Shown piece after piece: positions 5,770 to 14,157 of a stretch of DNA of 15,928 nucleotides. A model generated the notes under the pieces. It made no database searches, had not been told where the DNA came from, and saw nothing but the letters and a program-made list of their open reading frames with translations. Each line of letters begins with the position of its first letter. Within the stretch, counting starts at the first letter, position 1. Position numbers and translations under genes: made by a program. This DNA comes from Lentimicrobiaceae bacterium (GTDB lineage Bacteria; Bacteroidota; Bacteroidia; Bacteroidales; WCHB1-69): positions 1 through 15,928 of the forward strand of contig WQWP01000048.1 of assembly GCA_009787485.1 (NCBI GenBank), written 5' to 3'.

Positions 5770-7011
5770 ATGCAAACCCTTTACAAAAACATCCGTATTG
5801 TAGATGACACTCAAGATTTTACGGGCTGCGTGCTCGTAGAAGACGGCATCATTACCCAAGTGGCAGAAACCATTGATGAGCCTGCCTTTGAAATTTTAGG
5901 AGCCTATGGCCTGTACAACTCTAATTTGATAGTGCGCGATTTTACCGGCGAAGATGTAGTGCTTATGCCCGCATTCACCGATTTGCACGCCCATTTTCGA
6001 GATCCCGGGTTTACCTATAAAGAAGATTTGCAAACCGGCTGCGAAGCCGCCATTCAGGGAGGTTACACCGCAGTAAATTTGATGCCCAACACAAATCCTG
6101 TGTGCAGTTCCTTAAAACAAGCGCGCGAAATTGAAAAACGCGCCAAAGAAATTTGCGGAATTACAGTAAACCAAACCTTAAGCATGACCAAAGATTTGGA
6201 AGGAACAAACATCGAACATCTTAAATCGTTGAAAAAAAATGAAATACTTTTTGTTACGGATGATGGCAAAGGCGTTCAGGATGATGCGGTAATGAGGCAA
6301 ATTTTTGAGATATGTAAAGAAAAAAACATCACCGTGTTGTCTCATGCCGAAGATTCAAAATATAGCGCCACGGATATGCGAAAGGCGGAGAATGAAATGA
6401 CAGCGCGAGATATACGGTTGTTTGAAGAGGTGTGCTACGGCGGTACAACCGCCACCGAACGAGGGCATTTGCATTTTTGTCATGTTAGTACAGAGGAGGC
6501 AATAGAGATGATTGCGGAGGCGCAAGCTAAAGGTTTAAATATTACTTGTGAAGTAACCCCGCATCATATTTTTGCAACAGGTGATGAGGCAAATCATTAT
6601 CGCGTAAATCCACCTCTGAGAATGCAAGAAGATCTTGATGCACTGATAAAAGCGATGCAAGCCGGCAACGTTTTTGCTATTGCCACCGACCACGCGCCAC
6701 ACTCGTTGGAGGACAAAGAAAAAGGGGCGCCCGGAATGATTGGATTAGAATTGGCTTTCCCCTTGTGTTACACAAAATTAGTGAGAGGCGGCTTTTTAAC
6801 GCTATCGCAATTAGTAAAGTTAATGTCCACAAATCCCTCTGCAATGATGAAACTTAATAAAGGGAAGATTGTGGAAGGGATGAACGCTGAGTTTGTTATT
6901 GCAGAGTTGCAACAAGAGTATGTGATTGATGTTTTCTCGATGGCGACAAAATCGAGGAATACGCCTTTTAATGGAATTTCTGTTTTTGGGAAGGTTTTGG
7001 AAGTGATTTAG
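5770..7011 (+). CDS. pyrC: Dihydroorotase, class I
   Basis: The protein has 413 residues of the amidohydrolase superfamily. It converts N-carbamoyl-L-aspartate to dihydroorotate in cytoplasmic pyrimidine synthesis. Metal-ligand motifs are in order: 'TDLHAHFRDPG' with H73 and H75 and substrate-binding R77; 'FVTDDGKG' with D164/D165 at the place where class I enzymes have Asp and other amidohydrolases have a carbamylated Lys; 'LSHAED' with H192; 'HFCHVST' with H238; 'VNPPLR' at 279-284; and 'ATDHAPHS' with the catalytic D307. The length is normal. The ATG at 5770 gives the typical N-terminus MQTLYKNIRIVDD. It diverges from hicAB across 127 bp and converges with dnaE. No other pyrimidine gene is in the window, so it appears to be a stand-alone gene. 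A TTACTTTG at 5748-5755 is a weak promoter candidate. Confidence 0.95.
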   Translation: MQTLYKNIRIVDDTQDFTGCVLVEDGIITQVAETIDEPAFEILGAYGLYNSNLIVRDFTGEDVVLMPAFTDLHAHFRDPGFTYKEDLQTGCEAAIQGGYTAVNLMPNTNPVCSSLKQAREIEKRAKEICGITVNQTLSMTKDLEGTNIEHLKSLKKNEILFVTDDGKGVQDDAVMRQIFEICKEKNITVLSHAEDSKYSATDMRKAENEMTARDIRLFEEVCYGGTTATERGHLHFCHVSTEEAIEMIAEAQAKGLNITCEVTPHHIFATGDEANHYRVNPPLRMQEDLDALIKAMQAGNVFAIATDHAPHSLEDKEKGAPGMIGLELAFPLCYTKLVRGGFLTLSQLVKLMSTNPSAMMKLNKGKIVEGMNAEFVIAELQQEYVIDVFSMATKSRNTPFNGISVFGKVLEVI

Positions 7012-7012
7012 C

Positions 7013-7048
7013 ACACAGATGACACGGATGACACAGATATTCACAGAT
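7013..7048. repeat. ACACAGATG/ACACGGATG short tandem repeat between converging genes
   Basis: 9-bp units ACACAGATG, ACACGGATG and ACACAGATA run in tandem, followed by TTCACAGATTTT. The repeat fills the 42-bp gap between the pyrC and dnaE stop codons. From memory, CACAGATGACACGGAT-type repeats are dispersed in many Bacteroidetes and environmental genomes. No classical terminator hairpin is visible here. Confidence 0.7.
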
Positions 7049-7053
7049 TTTAT

Positions 7054-10000
7054 TTAGGCCAATTCAATTTTATATTCCACCGGAAGGCTTAAATCCCTAA
7101 TAAAATTCTCCGGATTTATTTTGTAATGATGATTCGAAAAATCGGAATTAAACACATTATTAGTTTCCATAATGCGTATTTCCAAAGGGATTTTTCCTTT
7201 CGATTTTTCTATGGCTTCTTTGAGCAAGTAAGCAACATTTCCATTTATATCTTTAACATTTAATACAATACGTACTTGTTTACAAAGCTTTTCAAATGCT
7301 TCATCCAAATAAAAAATGTTGATAGGTTTTAAGTCCAAATTTTTGGGTGCGGAAGGGTCTTTTCTAAAACGTTCGCTGGCGCTTGCGGTGATAAAGAGTT
7401 GCTTTCCTACCTCGAAAAGATGCCGGTATTTTGTAAAATCTTCCGAAAAGAGCATCCACTCAAAAGCTCCGGTTTCATCTTCAAAAGTAACGCGCCCATA
7501 ATCTTTTCCGGTTTTTGTGGTACCTTGCTGCACGGCAGAAACGATGCCTGCAAATTTGGCGGTTTTGGCTACAAACTTTTCCTTTTCTTCCAATTTTTGT
7601 AACAACTCAAGATTGGTATTGCAATAATTTTGGATGATGGTTTTATAATTATCCATCGGATGTCCGGAAATATAAAAGCCGGCAATCTCTTTTTCGTATC
7701 GCAATTGTTGAATGGGATTCCAAGCCTCGCACACAGGCAGTTTGGGAAGCGCTTCTTCCTGCATCGTGGGCGCATCATCGAAAATGGAGGTTTGTTGCTG
7801 TGCCCCGGCATTTTGCTCTCGCGATGCCCATAGTAACAGTTTCTCCAAAAAGTTCATCTTTTCGTCTCTTTCAATGTGGAAAAACTGCGCGCGGTGCACG
7901 CCGGGCAGTGCATCAAAAGCGCCGGCATACACCAACGATTCCATGTTTTTCTTGTTGCAGTTTTTAGAATTGATGCGCTTCACAAAATCGAAAATCGTTT
8001 CAAATTTACCGTTTGTTTCCCGTTCTTCAATAATGGATCCGATGGCAGCGCTGCCAACGCCTTTGAGCGCCGCCAAGCCAAAACGGATATGACCCTCCTG
8101 ATTTACAATAAATTCCACATCCGATTCATTAATATCCGGAGGCAAAATGCGAATGCCGGCTTGCAAACCATCTTCAATAAACTTCTTGATGTTGTCCATG
8201 TTCGCAAGATTGTTGGTTAGGTTTGCCGCTAAAAACTCAGCCGGATAATGCGCTTTCAACCAGGCAGTTTGGTAGGCAATGAGCGCATAGCACGTGGCAT
8301 GCGATTTATTGAAGGCGTAATTTGCAAACTCAATCCATTCGTTCCAAATTTTCTTCAAAATCCGAGTATCGTGTCCTTGTTGCTCGCCGCCATACATAAA
8401 CTCTTTTTCCATCTCATTCATCACCTTTCTGATCTTCTTTCCCATGGCTTTACGAAGCGTATCGGCTTGTCCGGGGGTAAATCCCGCCAGCAATTGCGAA
8501 AGCAACATCACCTGCTCCTGATAAATAGTAATGCCATAACTATCATTCAAATACTTTTCCATTACAGGGATATCGTACTCAATTTTTTCCTTACCATGTT
8601 TCCGGTTAATGAAAGACGGAATGTTGTTCATGGGGCCCGGGCGGTACAGCGCCACCATAGCAATCACATCTTCAAAACGTTCGGGTTTGAGGTCTATCAA
8701 ATATTTCCGCATTCCGGCACTTTCCAACTGAAAAATTCCGGTCGTATCGCCATGACCTAAAAGTTGATACGTTTCCGGATCATCCAACGGAATAGTTTCA
8801 ATATCAATATCTTTATTAAAACGTTTTTTAATATTTGCCAACGTACTGCTGATGATATTCAGTGTTTTCAGTCCTAAAAAATCCATTTTAAGAAGTCCGG
8901 CATCTTCTACCCATTTTCCCTCAAATTGTGTTACAGGGATATTGCTGTTTTTTGAGGTACTTAACGGAATTTGCGAGATGAGGTCTTCTTTTCCGATAAT
9001 TACGGCACAAGCATGCACACCGGCTTGGCGCACAGTGCCTTCCAAATTTTGCGCAAAATGGAGGGTCTTCTTTACCAATTCTTCGCCCGAATCTAATGCT
9101 TTTTTTAGCTCCGGAACTTCCTTATATGCTTGTTCTAAAGTAATATCCAGCACTCCCGGCACCAACTTCGACAAACGGTCGCTTTCTGCTAACGGCAGTT
9201 TCAAAACCCGCGCACAGTCCTTTATGGAGGAGCGCGCCGCCATTGTGCCGAACGTAACGATTTGGGCTACTTTTTCTGCACCGTATTTTCCAATCACATA
9301 ATCAATTACCTTATCGCGCCCCGAGTCGTCAATATCAATATCCATATCGGGTAATGAAATTCTGTCGGGATTTAAAAAGCGCTCAAAAAGCAAGTGGTAT
9401 TTAATGGGGTCAACGTTGGTAATATCTAAGCAATAAGCTAATATAGAGCCGGCTGCGGAGCCGCGCCCGGGACCAAAGCGAATGCCCATTTCTTTGCCTG
9501 CCTTAATAAAATCCCAAACAATCAGAAAATATCCGGGGAATTTCATCTTTTTTACCGTTTCCAGCTCAAACTGAATGCGATCCATAATTTCATCGGTTAA
9601 AATTTCCCATCTTTTACTGGCGCCTTCAAATACCAAATGCTCCAAATAGCTGTATTCATCTTTAAATCCTTCCGGAACATCAAATTTCGGAAGCAACACG
9701 TCCATCTTCAATGAAATAGGCTCTATTTTTTCTATCAATTTCCGGGTATTTCCGATCGCTTCCGGGTATTCTGCAAACAGTTCCGACATCTCTTGCGTAG
9801 TTCTCAAATACTCCTGTCCGGTATAAGCCATGCCCATATCAGTATCTGAATCTTGCATGGCAGCGTCGGCATCTTGCAGGTTTTTCCCTGTGTTTAAGCA
9901 AATTAACAAACGGTGCGCTTCATAATCCTCGGCATCCACATAATGCACATCATTGCTCGCAATACAAGGCACGTGGCAAATTTCGGAAAGCTGTTTCATG

Positions 10001-10635
10001 GCTTTATTCACTAAAAGTTGCGCTTTATGCCCGTTATGTTGCATTTCCAAGTAAAAATCGTTGCCAAAAATTTTCTTGTACTTTTCTACTACTTTTATTG
10101 CATTATTCAGATTCAAAATTTCGGGAACAAACCCATTGTTTTCTACAGGATTTTCTGCCATAATAGCTTTGGCAACCTCTCCGCCAAGGCAAGCGGAACA
10201 CGCGATAAGCCCTTCCGAGTATTTTTCCAGCAGCTCCATATCTACCCGTGGTGCATAGTAAAAACCTTCAATGAATGAGAGTGTTACTAAGCGGGAAAGA
10301 TTTCTGTAGCCTGTCCAATTCTTAGCCAACAGAATTAAATGCCGTCCGCCGCGATCCTCTTTCACGGTTTTATCTTTGTTGAAACGAGTACGTTGCGCTA
10401 CATACACTTCACACCCGATAATGGCTTTGAATTTATCATCCTTTTGGGCATATTCTTTATTGAATTTTTCGACCTCCTCCACAAACTCAAATACGCCATA
10501 CATATTACCATGGTCGGTAATTGCCATAGCGCGCTGGCCGTCATCATAAGCCTTTTTAATCAACTTTTTTATTTTGGCAAGACCATCTAAAATGGAGTAC
10601 TCGGTGTGTACGTGGAGGTGGGAGAAGGTGCTCAT
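7054..10635 (-). CDS. dnaE: DNA polymerase III alpha subunit
   Basis: The protein has 1193 residues and is the replicative polymerase of the cytoplasmic replisome. It opens with the PHP domain motif HLHVHTEYSILDG (residues 6-18). The polymerase active site shows GPGRGSAAGS near residue 388, then LPDMDIDIDD with catalytic D430 and D432, and KMDFLG with the third aspartate at D585. A helix-hairpin-helix-like segment (LKGVGSAAIGSIIEE) lies near 850. QTSIF at 948-952 matches the sliding-clamp-binding motif (QADMF in E. coli). An OB-fold follows from about 1021. The length is close to the 1160 residues of E. coli DnaE, and no intein or exonuclease domain is present, so proofreading must come from a separate subunit. 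Its ATG lies 11 bp after the stop of the metallo-hydrolase gene, so it may be read partly from that operon. Confidence 0.97.
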   Translation of the reverse strand: MSTFSHLHVHTEYSILDGLAKIKKLIKKAYDDGQRAMAITDHGNMYGVFEFVEEVEKFNKEYAQKDDKFKAIIGCEVYVAQRTRFNKDKTVKEDRGGRHLILLAKNWTGYRNLSRLVTLSFIEGFYYAPRVDMELLEKYSEGLIACSACLGGEVAKAIMAENPVENNGFVPEILNLNNAIKVVEKYKKIFGNDFYLEMQHNGHKAQLLVNKAMKQLSEICHVPCIASNDVHYVDAEDYEAHRLLICLNTGKNLQDADAAMQDSDTDMGMAYTGQEYLRTTQEMSELFAEYPEAIGNTRKLIEKIEPISLKMDVLLPKFDVPEGFKDEYSYLEHLVFEGASKRWEILTDEIMDRIQFELETVKKMKFPGYFLIVWDFIKAGKEMGIRFGPGRGSAAGSILAYCLDITNVDPIKYHLLFERFLNPDRISLPDMDIDIDDSGRDKVIDYVIGKYGAEKVAQIVTFGTMAARSSIKDCARVLKLPLAESDRLSKLVPGVLDITLEQAYKEVPELKKALDSGEELVKKTLHFAQNLEGTVRQAGVHACAVIIGKEDLISQIPLSTSKNSNIPVTQFEGKWVEDAGLLKMDFLGLKTLNIISSTLANIKKRFNKDIDIETIPLDDPETYQLLGHGDTTGIFQLESAGMRKYLIDLKPERFEDVIAMVALYRPGPMNNIPSFINRKHGKEKIEYDIPVMEKYLNDSYGITIYQEQVMLLSQLLAGFTPGQADTLRKAMGKKIRKVMNEMEKEFMYGGEQQGHDTRILKKIWNEWIEFANYAFNKSHATCYALIAYQTAWLKAHYPAEFLAANLTNNLANMDNIKKFIEDGLQAGIRILPPDINESDVEFIVNQEGHIRFGLAALKGVGSAAIGSIIEERETNGKFETIFDFVKRINSKNCNKKNMESLVYAGAFDALPGVHRAQFFHIERDEKMNFLEKLLLWASREQNAGAQQQTSIFDDAPTMQEEALPKLPVCEAWNPIQQLRYEKEIAGFYISGHPMDNYKTIIQNYCNTNLELLQKLEEKEKFVAKTAKFAGIVSAVQQGTTKTGKDYGRVTFEDETGAFEWMLFSEDFTKYRHLFEVGKQLFITASASERFRKDPSAPKNLDLKPINIFYLDEAFEKLCKQVRIVLNVKDINGNVAYLLKEAIEKSKGKIPLEIRIMETNNVFNSDFSNHHYKINPENFIRDLSLPVEYKIELA

Positions 10636-10646
10636 AATGTTGTATT

Positions 10647-12320
10647 TTAATTGTTTATTGATTCATTTCTATCTATTGGTTCAAATAGTCCGCCTAAAAA
10701 TGTTTCATCTCCAAATCCGACTAATTTAACCACCGTACCTGTGCCATATATTTCGATGTGTTCTATTTCGTAAATGGTTTCTAAATCCAATATTTTATTC
10801 GGGTTGGGATGAGTGCCACGCCAATACATTCGGTATAAAGGACTTTCTCTGTCTTTGTCGCTGATACCCTTATAACGGACATGGGCGCCCTCTTTCAAAC
10901 CTGTTCTTTGTTTAAATTCGCTTTTTAAACGCTCCCAATGCTCTTCATGAGTCATTTCGGGTTCATCTCTCAAACTTTCCAAAAATTTCTCTAAATGCCC
11001 TTCCCTATGTTTTTTCTCTTCTTCGGTAAGCGTACTTTTTGTTTTTAACTGTCTCATTTTTATTATTTCAAAAGTTGAATCCGTAATCATTTTTTCTTTC
11101 AGTTTGTCAGAAATATTCAGTTTTGAAAAATCGGAAGAATGTTCGCTGTGGATTGGAATAATAGCCTCTTGGGGATTGACCAATTCGCATACTTTCGCTA
11201 ATGTTTCGGCAGAGGCGTGTCCACTAGTATGCAATTTTTCTATGCGAGGGAATTTTGAAACGAAATTCAGATAATCTTGTTTTGCGTACCGACTGTTTGG
11301 ATTGATGTATTCGCTCCACATTGAATAAATCAAAACCGTTTCTTGCATATTGAGTTGCGGTTTAAGTAAATCCCAATATTTTTCAAATTTTTCTGTTGCT
11401 CTGACCAGCATACAGCAGCCTTTATCAAGAATCCAATCAATCAATTTTTGATTTTTTTCAAAAAACGGATATGCTTTAAAATTAAATAATGATGTTTCTT
11501 TACCCGATGTTTTAGAAAATATATCCAAAATATCTAACTGATAATCATCACAAACAAACGGTTTCTGTTTTTTAATTTCCTTATTTGCTGCATGAAAAGT
11601 CGCCAAGCGGTCAATATCGGTCGAAGAACACATCACAAATACATTTTTGTATTTCGTCATTAGTTCTTTTGCCTCCATTTTTAAATCATTTTCGTGTTTA
11701 ACTTTCTCTTGTGGTCTCGACAACATGGTGCCTTCGGTTATCAATACATCAATTTCTTTTCCCACGATAAAAGCCTTTAAAATTTTTTCCAATCCGCCGC
11801 CCAGATAGCCGTGCTCGCGAAAATCGCCCGTGTGCAAAACGCTTTCCCCTATATTCGATTCAATCAGAAACATATACGCATCACAAGCCGAATGACTGAC
11901 AAAATAGGGCGTAACCGTAATGTCGCCAATTTCAACTTTTTCGTTTGCTATGAAAGTTTCAACTTTTTCTAATTTTGCAACATCTTCTTCTGTAACATCT
12001 TTTATTCCAGAACATCCCGCCAATACTTTACTTTTGCAAACCATCACTTGTTTGGCAACTTCGCCGATATATTGCGGAATATTTTCGGGTACATACTTAT
12101 ACAAATCAATATGATCGCCATGATAATGCGTGTAAAAAATGGCATTTACGCCTTCTGTTAATTCTTGAATCGCCTTTCTATTTGCTTTCGGGTCGTTGGC
12201 AGGCTTATCACCTTTGGGAAGATTGCGCCCCAGGTCAATAAATATTTTGGTGCTATCTGTTGCGATTTCGGTAATGCAACCGCCAATTTGGTTGATGCCG
12301 CGGTGGATGGTGATGGTCAT
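10647..12320 (-). CDS. Beta-CASP / RNase J-like MBL-fold metallo-hydrolase with C-terminal extension
   Basis: The protein has 557 residues. The metallo-beta-lactamase fold opens with 'IHRGINQIGGCITEI', and motif 2 is HYHGDH (H65, H67, D69, H70). Further likely ligands are H143 in VSHSACD and D166 in HTGDFR. TEGTM (194-198), CSSTD (231-235), TSGHAS (366-371, H368) and IPIHSEH (388-394, H391) line up with RNase J and other beta-CASP motifs, so RNA or DNA phosphodiester cleavage is the likely chemistry. Residues about 430-557 form an extension not expected in RNase J: a charged helical part, then LKEGAHVRYKGI and 'IYEIEHIEIYGTGTVVKLVG', which may be a small SH3-like beta domain. The start codon overlaps the stop of the nuclease-like gene (ATGA), so translation is coupled. 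It is probably not the housekeeping RNase J; the real target is unknown. Confidence 0.85.
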   Translation of the reverse strand: MTITIHRGINQIGGCITEIATDSTKIFIDLGRNLPKGDKPANDPKANRKAIQELTEGVNAIFYTHYHGDHIDLYKYVPENIPQYIGEVAKQVMVCKSKVLAGCSGIKDVTEEDVAKLEKVETFIANEKVEIGDITVTPYFVSHSACDAYMFLIESNIGESVLHTGDFREHGYLGGGLEKILKAFIVGKEIDVLITEGTMLSRPQEKVKHENDLKMEAKELMTKYKNVFVMCSSTDIDRLATFHAANKEIKKQKPFVCDDYQLDILDIFSKTSGKETSLFNFKAYPFFEKNQKLIDWILDKGCCMLVRATEKFEKYWDLLKPQLNMQETVLIYSMWSEYINPNSRYAKQDYLNFVSKFPRIEKLHTSGHASAETLAKVCELVNPQEAIIPIHSEHSSDFSKLNISDKLKEKMITDSTFEIIKMRQLKTKSTLTEEEKKHREGHLEKFLESLRDEPEMTHEEHWERLKSEFKQRTGLKEGAHVRYKGISDKDRESPLYRMYWRGTHPNPNKILDLETIYEIEHIEIYGTGTVVKLVGFGDETFLGGLFEPIDRNESINN

Positions 12321-13207
12321 AAGTTTTTTAATTTATGGTCACTGTCAATTATTATACATTGTATATTTTTATCTATATTTTTTGCTTTGTTTTCAAATAT
12401 TTCTCTTTGTTTCTCAAAATTCTTTTTTTCTGTATCATAAGAATAAGCAAAAATAAATTCAGGGTCTTCATTATTGATTCTTAAATCTTTACTAATAAGT
12501 TTAAATTCCTGTTTTTGTTCTAATAATTCGACCATTTCTTTCCGAAATATTTGCGGTTTTCTTCCAATGGAGGCTTTATAACACTCCCAATGTTCTTTTA
12601 ATCCAGATGTACCACCGAGTGCGCCAAGTCCTTTTTTAAGTTCAATCACACAAAGTCGCCCATTTTTATTAACTGCAATAATATCAAATCGAGGCTTTTT
12701 GGGTTTTTCTCTCGGATATGTACATTTATAATCAGAATTTACACTTACTTGAAATTCAATATCTATAATTGTGTAATCGGATTTACTGTATTGATTTTCA
12801 AAAAGCAATTTATGTTGTTCTTCTCTTTCGCTGTTTTCTTTATTGTGCGCTTTTAGCCATTCGTTTATTTGGTTTGTTGCTTGTTCTATAAATTCTTGAT
12901 GTTTTCCTTCTTTTATTTTTTTGAGTAAATTATCTTTTTGCTCTTTTAATTCTGTGCATAATTTAATATCCTTTTTAATTTCTTTAGAGGTTCTATCGCT
13001 TTCTGTGTAAAAATAAAATTCGTCAAATACAAAACTGTTTTTGCCTTGTATTTTTAATAAACTTCCACCACGATAATAAACACTCAAATAATTATCTCTA
13101 ATTTGAATGTCAATATTTTCATTTTTCCTCAATTCTCCAAGTAATTTTGATAAGTTCCCTATTTTTAACTCTTCTAAGAAAGTTTTATCCGTGATTTCTC
13201 GTGCCAT
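12317..13207 (-). CDS. PD-(D/E)XK nuclease-like protein
   Basis: The protein has 296 residues and was not recognised as a named family. Residues 1-80 form a mixed domain ('LSVYYRGGSLLKIQGKNSFV'). Residues about 80-140 are highly charged and helical, possibly coiled coil. The second half contains 'IIDIEFQVSV' with E151, then 'RFDIIAVNKNGRLCVIELKK' with D175, E189 and K191. This E...D...ExK spacing on predicted strands is the signature of PD-(D/E)XK nucleases. GLGALGGTSGLKEHWECYKA could be the following helix with substrate contacts. The gene overlaps the RNase J-like gene by the ATGA tetranucleotide, so the two proteins are probably made in fixed ratio and act together. No membrane segment or signal peptide is seen, so it should be cytoplasmic. 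It could be a restriction or defence nuclease or a nucleic-acid processing factor. Confidence 0.75.
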   Translation of the reverse strand: MAREITDKTFLEELKIGNLSKLLGELRKNENIDIQIRDNYLSVYYRGGSLLKIQGKNSFVFDEFYFYTESDRTSKEIKKDIKLCTELKEQKDNLLKKIKEGKHQEFIEQATNQINEWLKAHNKENSEREEQHKLLFENQYSKSDYTIIDIEFQVSVNSDYKCTYPREKPKKPRFDIIAVNKNGRLCVIELKKGLGALGGTSGLKEHWECYKASIGRKPQIFRKEMVELLEQKQEFKLISKDLRINNEDPEFIFAYSYDTEKKNFEKQREIFENKAKNIDKNIQCIIIDSDHKLKNL

Positions 13208-13314
13208 ATTATTTATTTTTAAGTTAATAATTCAAATTTTTCTGCAAATGTTTTTTCTTTGGCGAAAATAGCATTATTTCAATCAAGCATTTCATCTCAA
13301 CAGCACATTTCATC

Positions 13315-13914
13315 CTAACAGAACTCTTCGGGAACTTTGCATATCGGCTCTAAAAAAAATTCAGTAAATTTCATATTTGCACCCACTTCTATTGAAGTTA
13401 ATAGATTTTGTGAACAATGTAAATGCGTTAACTTTGTGTTAGTTCTCAGATCTAATACTGCTAAATCATTACAGGAACAATCAAAAACAATTAATTTCTT
13501 ATTCGCTTTCACATCCATTGCAACTAAACGATTATAGGAACAATGTAAATCTTTTAATTTCGTATTTGTGCTCACATCAAGTGCAAATAAATAATTACGG
13601 GAACAATCTAAATATATTAACTTCTTCCATTGGCTCGCATCTAAAGTTCCTGCAAGACATTTCCTCGACCAATCAATCTTAATCAATCGTTTTGGCGATT
13701 CATTATTCCATGTAAGGTTTGGAATTTCGGCAACCCATTCTTCGCTGTTTTGCCAATCAAGAGCGGACACTCCTAATTGTTTTGCGTTTGCTTCGCCATA
13801 TTCTATCGAAGGTTGTTCTAAAAACCTGCGTAAACCTTCTTTGTCGTCTTCATGATAGATTGGTGAAACCGCACTGTTTTTTGCAATTTCGATTTTTGTG
13901 TTTTTTCTGCTCAT
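13315..13914 (-). CDS. Cytoplasmic leucine-rich-repeat protein
   Basis: The protein has 199 residues. Residues about 1-75 are not repetitive and were not recognised (ALDWQNSEEWVAEIPNLTWN). Residues about 85-180 form four repeats of about 21 residues with the pattern L-x-x-L/F-x-C-S-x-N-x-L-x-x-[L/M/I]-[D/E]-[V/L]-x-x-N-x-K, for example LIYLDCSRNYLFALDVSTN and LTHLHCSQNLLTSIEVGAN. This is the Bacteroidetes 'LDCS-NxLxxLDVS' leucine-rich repeat, usually a protein-binding surface. Most relatives are secreted, but no signal peptide is visible here. The last repeat breaks off into EPICKVPEEFC, so the solenoid is short and may be a truncated copy. It precedes the nuclease-like gene by 107 bp on the same strand; the link is possible but unproven. 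Confidence 0.78.
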   Translation of the reverse strand: MSRKNTKIEIAKNSAVSPIYHEDDKEGLRRFLEQPSIEYGEANAKQLGVSALDWQNSEEWVAEIPNLTWNNESPKRLIKIDWSRKCLAGTLDASQWKKLIYLDCSRNYLFALDVSTNTKLKDLHCSYNRLVAMDVKANKKLIVFDCSCNDLAVLDLRTNTKLTHLHCSQNLLTSIEVGANMKFTEFFLEPICKVPEEFC

Positions 13915-14157
13915 GCCTACTTATATTAAAATTGATAATATATATAAGACGAATGAGCGCAAAAAAGTTATACAAGAATTTTGAAGAATTAACGATTTTT
14001 AACATTTCAAAATGGTGTTTTGTTTTATAATTATTTTTATTTCAATATTTTGAAAAACTTTAATGATTTTGCCCTGTTATTTTTTCTGATGGTGTTGCAT
14101 TATAAAATAATTCATGTTTATTTGTCGTTGAGCTATGATTAACTAAAACATACTACA
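13915..14157. other. AT-rich divergent intergenic region
   Basis: These 243 bp separate the divergent LRR gene and the 157-residue gene and must hold promoters for both. They are very A/T-rich with several short runs. No exact TAnnTTTG box, hairpin or gene was found on either strand. Confidence 0.5.

Noticed and set aside
5644..5859. 71-codon open frame on the minus strand between hicA and pyrC
   Set aside because: It overlaps the pyrC start and covers the hicAB promoter, and its protein shows no recognisable feature.
8248..9301. Long open frames on the plus strand opposite dnaE (170 and 149 codons)
   Set aside because: They are antisense shadows of a highly conserved polymerase gene and contain no recognisable domain.
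12165..12456. Open frames on the plus strand opposite the start of the metallo-hydrolase gene
   Set aside because: Antisense to conserved MBL motifs and the coupled ATGA junction; hydrophobic composition is that of reversed AT-rich codons.
13261..13290. Possible promoter for the nuclease-like gene (TATTTTCG on the minus strand)
   Set aside because: One mismatch in the key TTTG, and no TTG at the expected distance; not strong enough to annotate.
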